From Ancylomarina sp. DW003 (GTDB lineage Bacteria; Bacteroidota; Bacteroidia; Bacteroidales; Marinifilaceae): a stretch of DNA of 64,000 bases. Below the pieces are notes generated by a model, which was given only the letters and a program-made list of their open reading frames with translations, did no database searches and had not been told where the DNA came from. Numbering within the stretch: the stretch's first letter is position 1; every line of letters starts with the position of its first letter. Location: assembly GCF_029029505.1 (NCBI RefSeq), contig NZ_JAKJSD010000012.1, forward strand, positions 1-64,000. Reading direction: 5' to 3'. Of the stretch, positions 52,803 through 61,615 are shown piece after piece. Made by a program: the position numbers and the translations under genes.

Positions 52803-55172
52803 TTACTCGTACCTCAGGCTCTCCACCGGATTTCTCGTGGCTGCTCTCCAAGACTGAATGGAAACTGTTAATAAGGCAATACACATGGCAATAAGTCCTG
52901 CCAAAGCAAATACCCACCATGAAAGTTCTGTTTTGTAGGCAAAATTTTCCAACCATTTATCTATGGCATAATAAGCTATTGGACAAGCCATGGTGAAGGC
53001 AATTGCAACCCATTTTAGAAAATCTCGATTTAGCATTTTGACTATTTCGAAGGTTTTTGCTCCATTTATTTTTCTGACACCTATTTCTTTTGTGCGTTGT
53101 TCCATAATGAAAAACGAAAGACCAATTAGTCCCAAACACGAAATCATTAAAGAGATTATAGTTGTATATTTCAAAACTTTCTGAAATTGCCGTTCTTTGA
53201 TGTAATGGGCTTCTATTTTCTTATCTAAAAATTCGTATTCCAGAGGGAATTTTGGTGATATATCATTCCATATTTTGCCTAAAGCTGATACAAGTCTATC
53301 AAATTGTGCAACAGTAAGCTCATTCAATTTAATGTAAACAAAATCACAGTTCGTTGGTGTACACTGAAACCCAGAAGCTTGAACAGGAAAATGTAAGGAT
53401 TTGTAATTAAAGTTATTCACAACTCCAATAATCTGGCCCTTACTTACATCCTTATAGGTTATTCGAGCGTCTTTAATATCACTAATGTTAAAATCATCAA
53501 TTGCTTTTTTATTGAAAATATAATGCACTGACTTTGTTGAGTTATCAGTAAACGGTTTACCTGATAGGAGTTTTATTCCAAAAAAATTGAAAAAATTCTT
53601 CGACACATGAAGCATGCTAAAATAAACTTGCTGTTCCTTTCCTTTATAAGTTAGCTGACGTCCCCAGTTTTGATCAACATCGGTAATTGGTGAGCTTGAA
53701 AATGTAATCCCCTTTATTTGTGGAATTTTAGCTATTTCAGATTTAAAATAATCAAATCGATCTTGAATGTTTTCATTAATCGTTGCAATTACAATATTCT
53801 CCTTTTGGAAACCCAAATCTTGATTTTGTAGATAATTATTCTGCTTTTGAATAAAAATCACACTCGAAATTAAAGCTATAGAAACCACAAATTGAAATAC
53901 TAATAAGCCATTCCGCAACCAATTTTTTTCCGAACTTCCCTTATTTTTTTGAAGTAAATGGGTGATTTTATTCTGGCTAAAAAATAGTCCTGGCATCAAC
54001 CCTGTCCCTATTAACATTAGAATAATAATGAGCCCTATAATAAATCCATTTTCACCAAAAAACAGATCAGAGAATGAAAAATTAATCTTCGTTATGTCAC
54101 TACTTATATCTTGTGTTAAAGAAACTAAACCTATGGTGAGTAAAATAGCAAAAAACAAGCTTAAAAATGATTCAACAACAAAAAATTGAATGACTTTTCC
54201 CCTGGTACTTCCCATTGTTTTTATAATACCCACTTTGAAAAATCGCTTCTCACTCTGTGCTGAAATCAGATTAAAATAATTGATACAAGCTAAAATCATA
54301 ATCAATAAGCCAATTACCTGAACCAACATGAGCGTTTGCTTATCACCATGTTTTAAAAGTCCTATTTCAGTATGTTCAAAATAAAGAGAGCTAAACGGAA
54401 TCGCCGAAAATTTGATGTTTTTGCGCTGATCTTCGGGTAAAAGTGAGGCGGGAAAAGATGCCAATTTCTTATTTATCAAACCTTTTGATATATGAGAATT
54501 GACTCGAAAAAAACTTTTGTAATTACATGTACCCCAAGCTTGAGCATTTCTAACATACCAACCAATTTTATAATTGGTTTGCAGGGAGAGAATAGCCTCA
54601 AAATCCCATGATGTATTAGGAGGTAAATCAAATATGACAGCTCCTACTTCAATGCTTTCACCATCTAAATAGGTTGAGTTGTATACTAAAGATTTACCAA
54701 CAGGATTTTCACTTCCAAAAATCTTCTTCGAAAGAGATTCTGTAATAACAATTTTATTAGCTGAATTTAATGCTTGCTTAGCATCTCCCCATTTAGTTGC
54801 AAACTGAAAAACTCTAAAGAAACAAGAGTCAGCAGTCAACATTTTATCTATTTTATAAGTATGATCTTCCTGCTTTAAAAAGACCTGTGGTGACCAATCT
54901 CCGGTAAAATAAGTCACGTCCTCAATTTCAGGGAAATTTTGTTTCACAAGATTAATCATCTTTTGAGAGACAGAAGGTTCTTCAAAATTATTTAAATTAT
55001 AAATATTCTGATATTCAGGAATAAACTTATCAATTGATTTTTCGAAACGTACGTAAGAAAAAACGTACAAGCTTATCGTAATACCAATAGCTAAACCAAC
55101 TATGTTTATTACAGTTATAAGCCTGTTTCTCATCATGCCCCTTAAGGCCATTTTAAAATCTATAAAACTCAT
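52803..55172 (-). CDS. FtsX/MacB-type ABC transporter permease 2
   Basis: 789-aa paralog of the same architecture: N-terminal helix ITVINIVGLAIGITISLYVF, MacB-like periplasmic domain, two FtsX domains, C-terminus NPVESLRYE. It is closest in overall sequence to permease 4 of the array (59202-61568; shared WGTxNY and related segments), but its 3' end is almost identical in DNA to that of permease 3, including an 89-bp identical run at 52900-52988. It lies 50 bp after permease 3 and 20 bp before permease 1, consistent with one transcript. Confidence 0.93.
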   Translation of the reverse strand: MSFIDFKMALRGMMRNRLITVINIVGLAIGITISLYVFSYVRFEKSIDKFIPEYQNIYNLNNFEEPSVSQKMINLVKQNFPEIEDVTYFTGDWSPQVFLKQEDHTYKIDKMLTADSCFFRVFQFATKWGDAKQALNSANKIVITESLSKKIFGSENPVGKSLVYNSTYLDGESIEVGAVIFDLPPNTSWDFEAILSLQTNYKIGWYVRNAQAWGTCNYKSFFRVNSHISKGLINKKLASFPASLLPEDQRKNIKFSAIPFSSLYFEHTEIGLLKHGDKQTLMLVQVIGLLIMILACINYFNLISAQSEKRFFKVGIIKTMGSTRGKVIQFFVVESFLSLFFAILLTIGLVSLTQDISSDITKINFSFSDLFFGENGFIIGLIIILMLIGTGLMPGLFFSQNKITHLLQKNKGSSEKNWLRNGLLVFQFVVSIALISSVIFIQKQNNYLQNQDLGFQKENIVIATINENIQDRFDYFKSEIAKIPQIKGITFSSSPITDVDQNWGRQLTYKGKEQQVYFSMLHVSKNFFNFFGIKLLSGKPFTDNSTKSVHYIFNKKAIDDFNISDIKDARITYKDVSKGQIIGVVNNFNYKSLHFPVQASGFQCTPTNCDFVYIKLNELTVAQFDRLVSALGKIWNDISPKFPLEYEFLDKKIEAHYIKERQFQKVLKYTTIISLMISCLGLIGLSFFIMEQRTKEIGVRKINGAKTFEIVKMLNRDFLKWVAIAFTMACPIAYYAIDKWLENFAYKTELSWWVFALAGLIAMCIALLTVSIQSWRAATRNPVESLRYE

Positions 55173-55222
55173 ACCTCTTATTTTATCTATTAAATATCTT
55201 TACGCCTACGTTTTTAAGTAGA

Positions 55223-57616
55223 CTACTCATACCTCAAACTCTCCACAGGATTTTTTGTTGCTGCTCGCCAGGATTGAACAGATACAGTCAGTAGTGCAAT
55301 ACACATGGCAATTAGACCAGCCAAAGCAAATACCCACCATGAAAGTTCTGTTTTGTAGGCAAAATTTTCCAACCATTTATCTATGGCATAATAAGCTATT
55401 GGACAAGCTATAATAAAGGCAATTGCAACCCATTTTAGAAAATCTCGATTTAGCATTTTTACTATTTCGAAGGTTTTTGCTCCATTTATTTTTCTGACAC
55501 CTATTTCTTTTGTGCGTCGTCGAATCGAAAGCCAAACCATTCCAAAAATCCCCAAAAGAGCAATCATAAGTGCTAAGAGAGAAAAAACCGTTGTGATATT
55601 CTTAAGGCGTATCTCGTCCTGATATTCTGACTCTAGAATTTCATCAAAAAATTGATAGGAAAAATCTCTCTGATCACGATACTTTTGATAAACCTCTCCG
55701 ATAAATTTGAGAGTTTGAGATCGATCTTTAGATGAGATTTTAATATTCATTGTCATGATATTCTCAGGCGAATTCATAAGAACTAAAGGTCCAATATGGT
55801 GATGTAGGGGTTGAAAATTAAAATCTTTTACCACACCTACAATAATATTATTCTCTATTCGCTTACCAATAGGCTCGTCGAATCCAAATAATTTTTCTGC
55901 TGTTTCATTTATGACTATTGGTAGAGCTATTTTATGTGATTCTTCTTGCTCTGAAGAATTGGGTTTCTTTTTTAGAGCTTTCCAATAAGAGTCATAATTC
56001 ATTTGTAAGAATTGCCCTTTAACGATCTCCAACTGGTAGTTTTCAGCAAAATCTTCATCAACGAAAAAAACAGAGGTATAAACAGAGTCAATCGTACCTT
56101 GGCGATTCAATTTATAAACGCTTTCGCTTCCGCAATTAATAGGCGCATAAGTACTAGCCGAAACACTCAAAATATCAGGGTTACGAAGTAATTCATCTTT
56201 AAATGATTTGCTATCGTACCACAAGCCCGTTGGAACAACCACCATATTTTGAAAGTTCAAACCAATCTCTTTAGATTGCATATAATTCAGCTGTTTCACA
56301 AATATACCCGAAACAATTATGGCGAAAATGGCTATACAAAACTGAATAATAACAAGAATGCTTATAAACTCATATTTAATACCTCTCGATCTCTCTTTTT
56401 TAAGAATACTTACAGGCTTTAATGAAGACAAATACAATGCTGGATAAATACCACCAATTATTCCCGTTAATACAAAAATGACAAGTAGACTAAGGATGAA
56501 CTTTAAAGACAATACCCAATGAATTTCCTGACCTATAATGGAATTGAACCAAGGTAATATTAAGTAACTTAATAAAAGAGCTAAAAAGGTAGCAAAGGAA
56601 GTCTGTATAAAGGAATTACCCATAAATTGAGCCATCAAATGAATTCGTTTGGCTCCATTTACTTTTTGTATCCCAATTTCAACAGCTTGCTCGGTGGATC
56701 TTGCAATACTAAGAACCGAAAAATTAAACATAGCCATCAAAAGAATAAGCAAGGCCAATCCTGAAAAAATCCAAATGTATTTGTATTGCGTTCTATTTTT
56801 ATCAAGAGAATTCGATTGATAATCAGAGTGCAAATGAATATCATCGAGAGGTTGAAAAAACAATTTATCGGTCTTATTTGTATAACGACTAAGATGATTG
56901 CTTATCCTTGCTAAAAAATGATCATCGATTTGAGCCTTCTCGGCGAGTTTTATATAAGTATGAACCCAATAGGATCGGTTCCACGCATGCAAATTGTATT
57001 TATCATAGCTTTCTGAAGCCAGGTAGCCAAATTCTATATGACTCTGAAGTGGAATTTTAACAACACCAACAACCGTATAAATTTTCTTGTCATATTTGTC
57101 ACTAATCACCTTTTTTCCTAAGGCTGATTCCTTGCCGAAAAGCTTGCGAGCAATTTTTTCTGATAATACGATACTCTCAGGATCACTAAAAACTGATTTT
57201 GAATGCCCCTCAATAAATCTAAAGCCTTTAAATACATCAAAAAAGTCATCATTAACAAAACACTTTCGAGCTTCAATCTTATCATCTCCTCCGTTCACGA
57301 AAAGCGGTGAATCTTCCGATGAAAATGATAAATAAGTTGCTGATTCAATTTGTGGGTAATCAGCTTTTAAAGTTTTGGCAATGGCTTGATATGAACTAGC
57401 AGACTTTACAATTTCGTTCCCTTGTTTCGCAAGTGTGAGTACACGGTAAATCTTATCGTATTCAGGGTGAAATTTATCATGGTTTAACTCATTAAATACC
57501 CAAAGGTATATGAGCAAACTAGCCAATATACCTATTGTGAAACCGAAGAACGTGATTAAGGTTAAAATAGGCCTTTTAACAAAATTCCTGATAAGTAATT
57601 TAAACGTGTAATTCAT
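55223..57616 (-). CDS. FtsX/MacB-type ABC transporter permease 3
   Basis: 797-aa permease with the same two-FtsX layout; the N-terminal half (FKLLIRNFVKRPILTLITFFG, then HDKFHPEYDKIYRVLTLAK) is clearly different from the neighbours, and the ~95-aa C-terminus is almost the same. It starts 9 bp after the stop of the beta-propeller lipoprotein gene, so these two are probably translated from one message. No ATPase domain is present. Substrate unknown. Confidence 0.93.
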   Translation of the reverse strand: MNYTFKLLIRNFVKRPILTLITFFGFTIGILASLLIYLWVFNELNHDKFHPEYDKIYRVLTLAKQGNEIVKSASSYQAIAKTLKADYPQIESATYLSFSSEDSPLFVNGGDDKIEARKCFVNDDFFDVFKGFRFIEGHSKSVFSDPESIVLSEKIARKLFGKESALGKKVISDKYDKKIYTVVGVVKIPLQSHIEFGYLASESYDKYNLHAWNRSYWVHTYIKLAEKAQIDDHFLARISNHLSRYTNKTDKLFFQPLDDIHLHSDYQSNSLDKNRTQYKYIWIFSGLALLILLMAMFNFSVLSIARSTEQAVEIGIQKVNGAKRIHLMAQFMGNSFIQTSFATFLALLLSYLILPWFNSIIGQEIHWVLSLKFILSLLVIFVLTGIIGGIYPALYLSSLKPVSILKKERSRGIKYEFISILVIIQFCIAIFAIIVSGIFVKQLNYMQSKEIGLNFQNMVVVPTGLWYDSKSFKDELLRNPDILSVSASTYAPINCGSESVYKLNRQGTIDSVYTSVFFVDEDFAENYQLEIVKGQFLQMNYDSYWKALKKKPNSSEQEESHKIALPIVINETAEKLFGFDEPIGKRIENNIIVGVVKDFNFQPLHHHIGPLVLMNSPENIMTMNIKISSKDRSQTLKFIGEVYQKYRDQRDFSYQFFDEILESEYQDEIRLKNITTVFSLLALMIALLGIFGMVWLSIRRRTKEIGVRKINGAKTFEIVKMLNRDFLKWVAIAFIIACPIAYYAIDKWLENFAYKTELSWWVFALAGLIAMCIALLTVSVQSWRAATKNPVESLRYE

Positions 57617-57625
57617 TGTCTTCTA

Positions 57626-59161
57626 TTATTTAACAAGCATCAAGATATCATCCTTGGCGGATAGGGAATTAGCAAACAATTTTAGGTGTTCCTTTTTCTT
57701 TAAAGAGGCAGAAGAGCTTTTATAAAGTGTAGATTTCACATGATCTTTCAAATCCTTCCCTTTTAATGCAAGCATTATTTCTCCCTTCCTATTAATCATG
57801 TGGGATTCTGCCCAAACAGAGACACCTCCATCTAAATCATTAACTAAAATTTCAGCATTGTAATCGATTGGGTTAGATCTCACGAAATGCAGTTTATGAT
57901 TCTTTTTGGAATAAACAGCATAGTAGAGTTTAAGGCTTTTGTTTCTTATATTTTTAGGACAAACATGATTATCGGCAGCAAAAGACAAGAAAATATAGTC
58001 CTTAGCATCAGCAAAACTTAGTGGCATTAGTTTTCCTTTTAAGCTAACATCTGGGTCCACACCTTCTTGTTTATTAATTTTATACTTACCTAGGTTTAAG
58101 ACATACACAGGGCGTATATTATTCGGTGGTATCACTTGAAAAATGGTATCATTGAAGTCGGTTCTAAAAAAGAAATTTCCTCCACTTTCATATTGAGTAC
58201 CCGCATCAATTCCGCGCATCAAACGTTTGGTGTAATTTTTCACTTGCTCTAGTTTTCTAAAGCTTGCCAACGTATCCCCTTTAGTACTTACAACACCTAA
58301 CATCTTATCATTTTCTAACTGTGTGATATAAGTGTTTCTATCTGGATTAAAGACATTAAATTCTTTGTCAAAATGATCTATTGAAGTAGAGATCATTCCA
58401 TTTGGGTAGATAGGCTTTTCAGGCTTATTTTTACCATGATTTATATCAATACAAACGTTCCCTAAACCAGTAATAGCATTCGGATTTTCAGGATCGAAGC
58501 CTGAATATGAAGCCACATGCTGTTGTGAGCAATCAAGTTCCATAATCATATTCTGTCCCGTCAGGCTATTCCTATAATTATAAAACAGGTTATTCCCACG
58601 AGCCCATACACTATTAGAGCCGCCAACATGGCTATATTCTGCACATCGAATTGTTATTCTATTTTTACCCTGATCTATCTTAAGACCTCTCAATTGATTC
58701 TTAACAATTGCTCTTATGTAAATACCTTTTTTAGAATACAAATGAATTCCATATAGATTAGACGCAACGATATAGTTATCCATAAAATAGTACTTCAACT
58801 TAAGATCTTTTGGTATGCTAGGATCTGGTATCGGCTGCATTTTAATGTATTCAATATCGCTTGCTACGTTCGAAAGCTTTATTTCTTTAATGCTATCGAG
58901 ATTATTTGCAATATCAATTACAAGAGGAGGATAATTCCTGTCAATACTTCGGTTCTCTTTGAATCGAAAACCCTTGGGTAGCTTGGCTATAGAATCGGCT
59001 AATATTCTTTCTTTTTCCAATCGATTTTCTTCTTCTAAAACCAGTTTTTTCTCTTCACTTAGAATTTTGTTTACTAATTTTTTTTCATCCGTTTTCATTT
59101 TATTGCTCTGGCACGAGCCCAATAAGGAAAACAACAAAACCATAACAAGGTAATTTCTCAT
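57626..59161 (-). CDS. 6-bladed beta-propeller lipoprotein
   Basis: 511-aa lipoprotein with lipobox cysteine at residue 17 (FSLLGSC). A charged helical linker (~20-60) leads to a beta-propeller of the Bacteroidota 6-bladed type (BF3164-like): strands such as IVASNLYGIHLYSKKGIYI and YVLNLGKYKIN, with a C-terminal ~80-residue extension. Such propellers are known in many Bacteroidota envelope clusters, function unsettled. It is the only non-permease in the array, 9 bp before permease 3 and 40 bp after permease 4, which suggests it works with one of them. Confidence 0.85.
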   Translation of the reverse strand: MRNYLVMVLLFSLLGSCQSNKMKTDEKKLVNKILSEEKKLVLEEENRLEKERILADSIAKLPKGFRFKENRSIDRNYPPLVIDIANNLDSIKEIKLSNVASDIEYIKMQPIPDPSIPKDLKLKYYFMDNYIVASNLYGIHLYSKKGIYIRAIVKNQLRGLKIDQGKNRITIRCAEYSHVGGSNSVWARGNNLFYNYRNSLTGQNMIMELDCSQQHVASYSGFDPENPNAITGLGNVCIDINHGKNKPEKPIYPNGMISTSIDHFDKEFNVFNPDRNTYITQLENDKMLGVVSTKGDTLASFRKLEQVKNYTKRLMRGIDAGTQYESGGNFFFRTDFNDTIFQVIPPNNIRPVYVLNLGKYKINKQEGVDPDVSLKGKLMPLSFADAKDYIFLSFAADNHVCPKNIRNKSLKLYYAVYSKKNHKLHFVRSNPIDYNAEILVNDLDGGVSVWAESHMINRKGEIMLALKGKDLKDHVKSTLYKSSSASLKKKEHLKLFANSLSAKDDILMLVK

Positions 59162-59201
59162 ATTCAGGATAATATCTGTGTATAATTAATGGTCATTATT
59201 T

Positions 59202-61568
59202 TTATTCGTACCTCAAACTTTCAACAGGATTTCTTGTGGCTGCTCTCCACGATTGAACAGATACAGTTAGTAGTGCAATACACATGGCAATAAGTCCTGA
59301 CAAAGCAAATACCCACCACGAAAGTTCCGTTTTATAGGCAAAATTCTCCAACCAAATATGAATTGTGTACCAGGCAATTGGGCAAGAAATAACGAAAGCA
59401 ATAGCAACCCATTTTATAAAGTCCATATTCAACATTGCCATAATATCCTTAGTTTTAGCACCATTAACTTTCCTCACTCCAATCTCTTTAATATGAGTTT
59501 CAACAACAAAAAAGGTTAGGCTAATTAATCCAAGACAGGATAGTATAATTGAGATAACAGTGGCATAATTCAAAATGCGCTGAAACTGCTTTTCCCTTTT
59601 ATATAATCCTTCCCAAGATTCATCTAAATAGTTAATTTCCATTGGAAAATCTGGTGAGATGTTGAGCCAAACTTTTTTTATTGATTGAATACAATCCTCT
59701 ACTCTTAAACGACTTAAGGCATTAATCTTAAAATAAACAACTTCATCTGTCTCACCACAACTTCTAAAACCCATTGCTCTGATAGGTGAATGCATTGACT
59801 CGTGATTAAAATCTTCAACTTCAGCTATCACTTGCCCTATCTTACCATTGTATTTAATAGTAGCATCCTCCGGATTCTCAACATTAAACTTTTTAAAAGC
59901 AATAGAATTAAATATCCAATCTGCATTTTCTTCAGAATACTGGTTAAATTGCTTCCCTCTAACTAAATTAATTCCAAAAAAATCGAAAAAATTAGGGCTA
60001 ACATAAAGGTTAGCAAAACCAATATCTTGTTTTACACCTTTGTTTAGTAATGACAATCCCCAGTTGGATTGATTGTATCCTAGTAAGGATGAAGAATAAG
60101 TGATATCAGCTATTTCCGGAATTCTTTTTATTTCAGCATTAAATACATCTACTCGTTTTTTTATTTGAGGATTCGTTGTTGCGTAAAGAATTTGCTCTTT
60201 TTTAAAACCCGGATCCAATTCGCTCATATAATTGTTTTGTTTATTAATAAGCAGAATACCACAGAGCAATATTATAGTAATACTAAATTGAAAAATAAGA
60301 AGTCCATTTCTTAGATAGTTCTGTGATCGTATATGGGTTATGTTCTTTAAAAGAGCTGTTGTTTTACTTTTACTTAATGCTAATCCAGGTACGATTCCGG
60401 TTAATACAAAAGTAAATGTCAATAAAGAAATAAATATAATCAGATTGGAGCCTGTGAAAATCTCTAATAAAGTAAATTCAGAATGGGTTAGCTGATTCAA
60501 TCCAAACAAAAGAAAATGGCTGAGGACCATAACAAGGCAACTTGTAATAAGAAGTACTAAACCCGACTCGATAGCCAATAATTCAATTATTTTTCCCTTT
60601 TTTCCACCCATTACTTTTAAGATTCCAATATTTCTTAAACGTTTAATTTTCTGAGCCGTTACCAGATTGATGTAATTAATACATGCCAAAAGAAGGATAA
60701 GACAACCCGTTATTTGAATAATTGTTAAAGTCAGTAAACTACTGTGTTTTATCACTTTAATTTCGGGATGTTCACTATATGAATTTATAAAAGTTTGTAT
60801 CTCAAATTTCGTTTCATCCTTATAAGCTTGGGGAATACCCTCTGTTGAAATATTCAATAACTTCTCATTAATAAGATTACAGTTTATATTGGATGGAATT
60901 TTAACAAAAGCATTATAGTTTTGAGTTCCCCAATAATCTTCGCTACTCTTAAACCAAGGTATTTTTAAATTTGTTGTTAGCGATAATAAAGCATCAAATT
61001 CCCATGAACAATTATGTGGTAAATCTTTAATGACCGCACCAACCTCAACAATAACATTTTGTAAGTAGGTCGCATTATAAACCAGTTCTTTTCCAATTGG
61101 GTTTTCCTTACCAAAAACCTTTTGAGCTACAGATTGTGTTAATACGATTTTATTAGCAGTATTTAAAGCCTTTTGAGGATCACCATATACAGACTCAAAC
61201 CCAAAAACCTTAAAGTAGGAAGAGTCAGCTAATAACAAATTATTCAATTTGAAATTTTCATCATCTCTCTTTATATAATCCTGAGGAGACCATGTGTACC
61301 GTGTATAAGTTATGGCTTCTATTTCAGGTATTTCATTACGAATATACCTTGTCATAGCACTTGATATATCAACACTACCATTATTTAAAAGTGTATAGAC
61401 ATCTTCTATCTCGGCAATTTCTGCATCCATGCTTTTCTCTTTGCTCACATAGGCAAAAACAAGTAAACTAATCGTGATTCCAAGTGCTAAACCTCCAATG
61501 TTAATTGCAGATACTAATTTGTTCTTTAATAGGTTTTTAAAAGATATTTTGATATTATAGAAGTTCAT
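59202..61568 (-). CDS. FtsX/MacB-type ABC transporter permease 4
   Basis: 788-aa permease, sister of permease 2 in overall sequence (both have the LALGITISL-type first helix and similar periplasmic domains). Its last ~150 bp (59202-59354) closely match the 3' end of permease 1, after which similarity falls sharply, whereas permeases 1 to 3 stay alike for about 300 bp. The C-terminus is NPVESLRYE. It lies 40 bp before the lipoprotein gene and 47 bp after permease 5. Confidence 0.92.
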   Translation of the reverse strand: MNFYNIKISFKNLLKNKLVSAINIGGLALGITISLLVFAYVSKEKSMDAEIAEIEDVYTLLNNGSVDISSAMTRYIRNEIPEIEAITYTRYTWSPQDYIKRDDENFKLNNLLLADSSYFKVFGFESVYGDPQKALNTANKIVLTQSVAQKVFGKENPIGKELVYNATYLQNVIVEVGAVIKDLPHNCSWEFDALLSLTTNLKIPWFKSSEDYWGTQNYNAFVKIPSNINCNLINEKLLNISTEGIPQAYKDETKFEIQTFINSYSEHPEIKVIKHSSLLTLTIIQITGCLILLLACINYINLVTAQKIKRLRNIGILKVMGGKKGKIIELLAIESGLVLLITSCLVMVLSHFLLFGLNQLTHSEFTLLEIFTGSNLIIFISLLTFTFVLTGIVPGLALSKSKTTALLKNITHIRSQNYLRNGLLIFQFSITIILLCGILLINKQNNYMSELDPGFKKEQILYATTNPQIKKRVDVFNAEIKRIPEIADITYSSSLLGYNQSNWGLSLLNKGVKQDIGFANLYVSPNFFDFFGINLVRGKQFNQYSEENADWIFNSIAFKKFNVENPEDATIKYNGKIGQVIAEVEDFNHESMHSPIRAMGFRSCGETDEVVYFKINALSRLRVEDCIQSIKKVWLNISPDFPMEINYLDESWEGLYKREKQFQRILNYATVISIILSCLGLISLTFFVVETHIKEIGVRKVNGAKTKDIMAMLNMDFIKWVAIAFVISCPIAWYTIHIWLENFAYKTELSWWVFALSGLIAMCIALLTVSVQSWRAATRNPVESLRYE

Positions 61569-61615
61569 TACGAATATTTAATATGACACTTTATTATTGA
61601 ATTTTATGCTTCATA

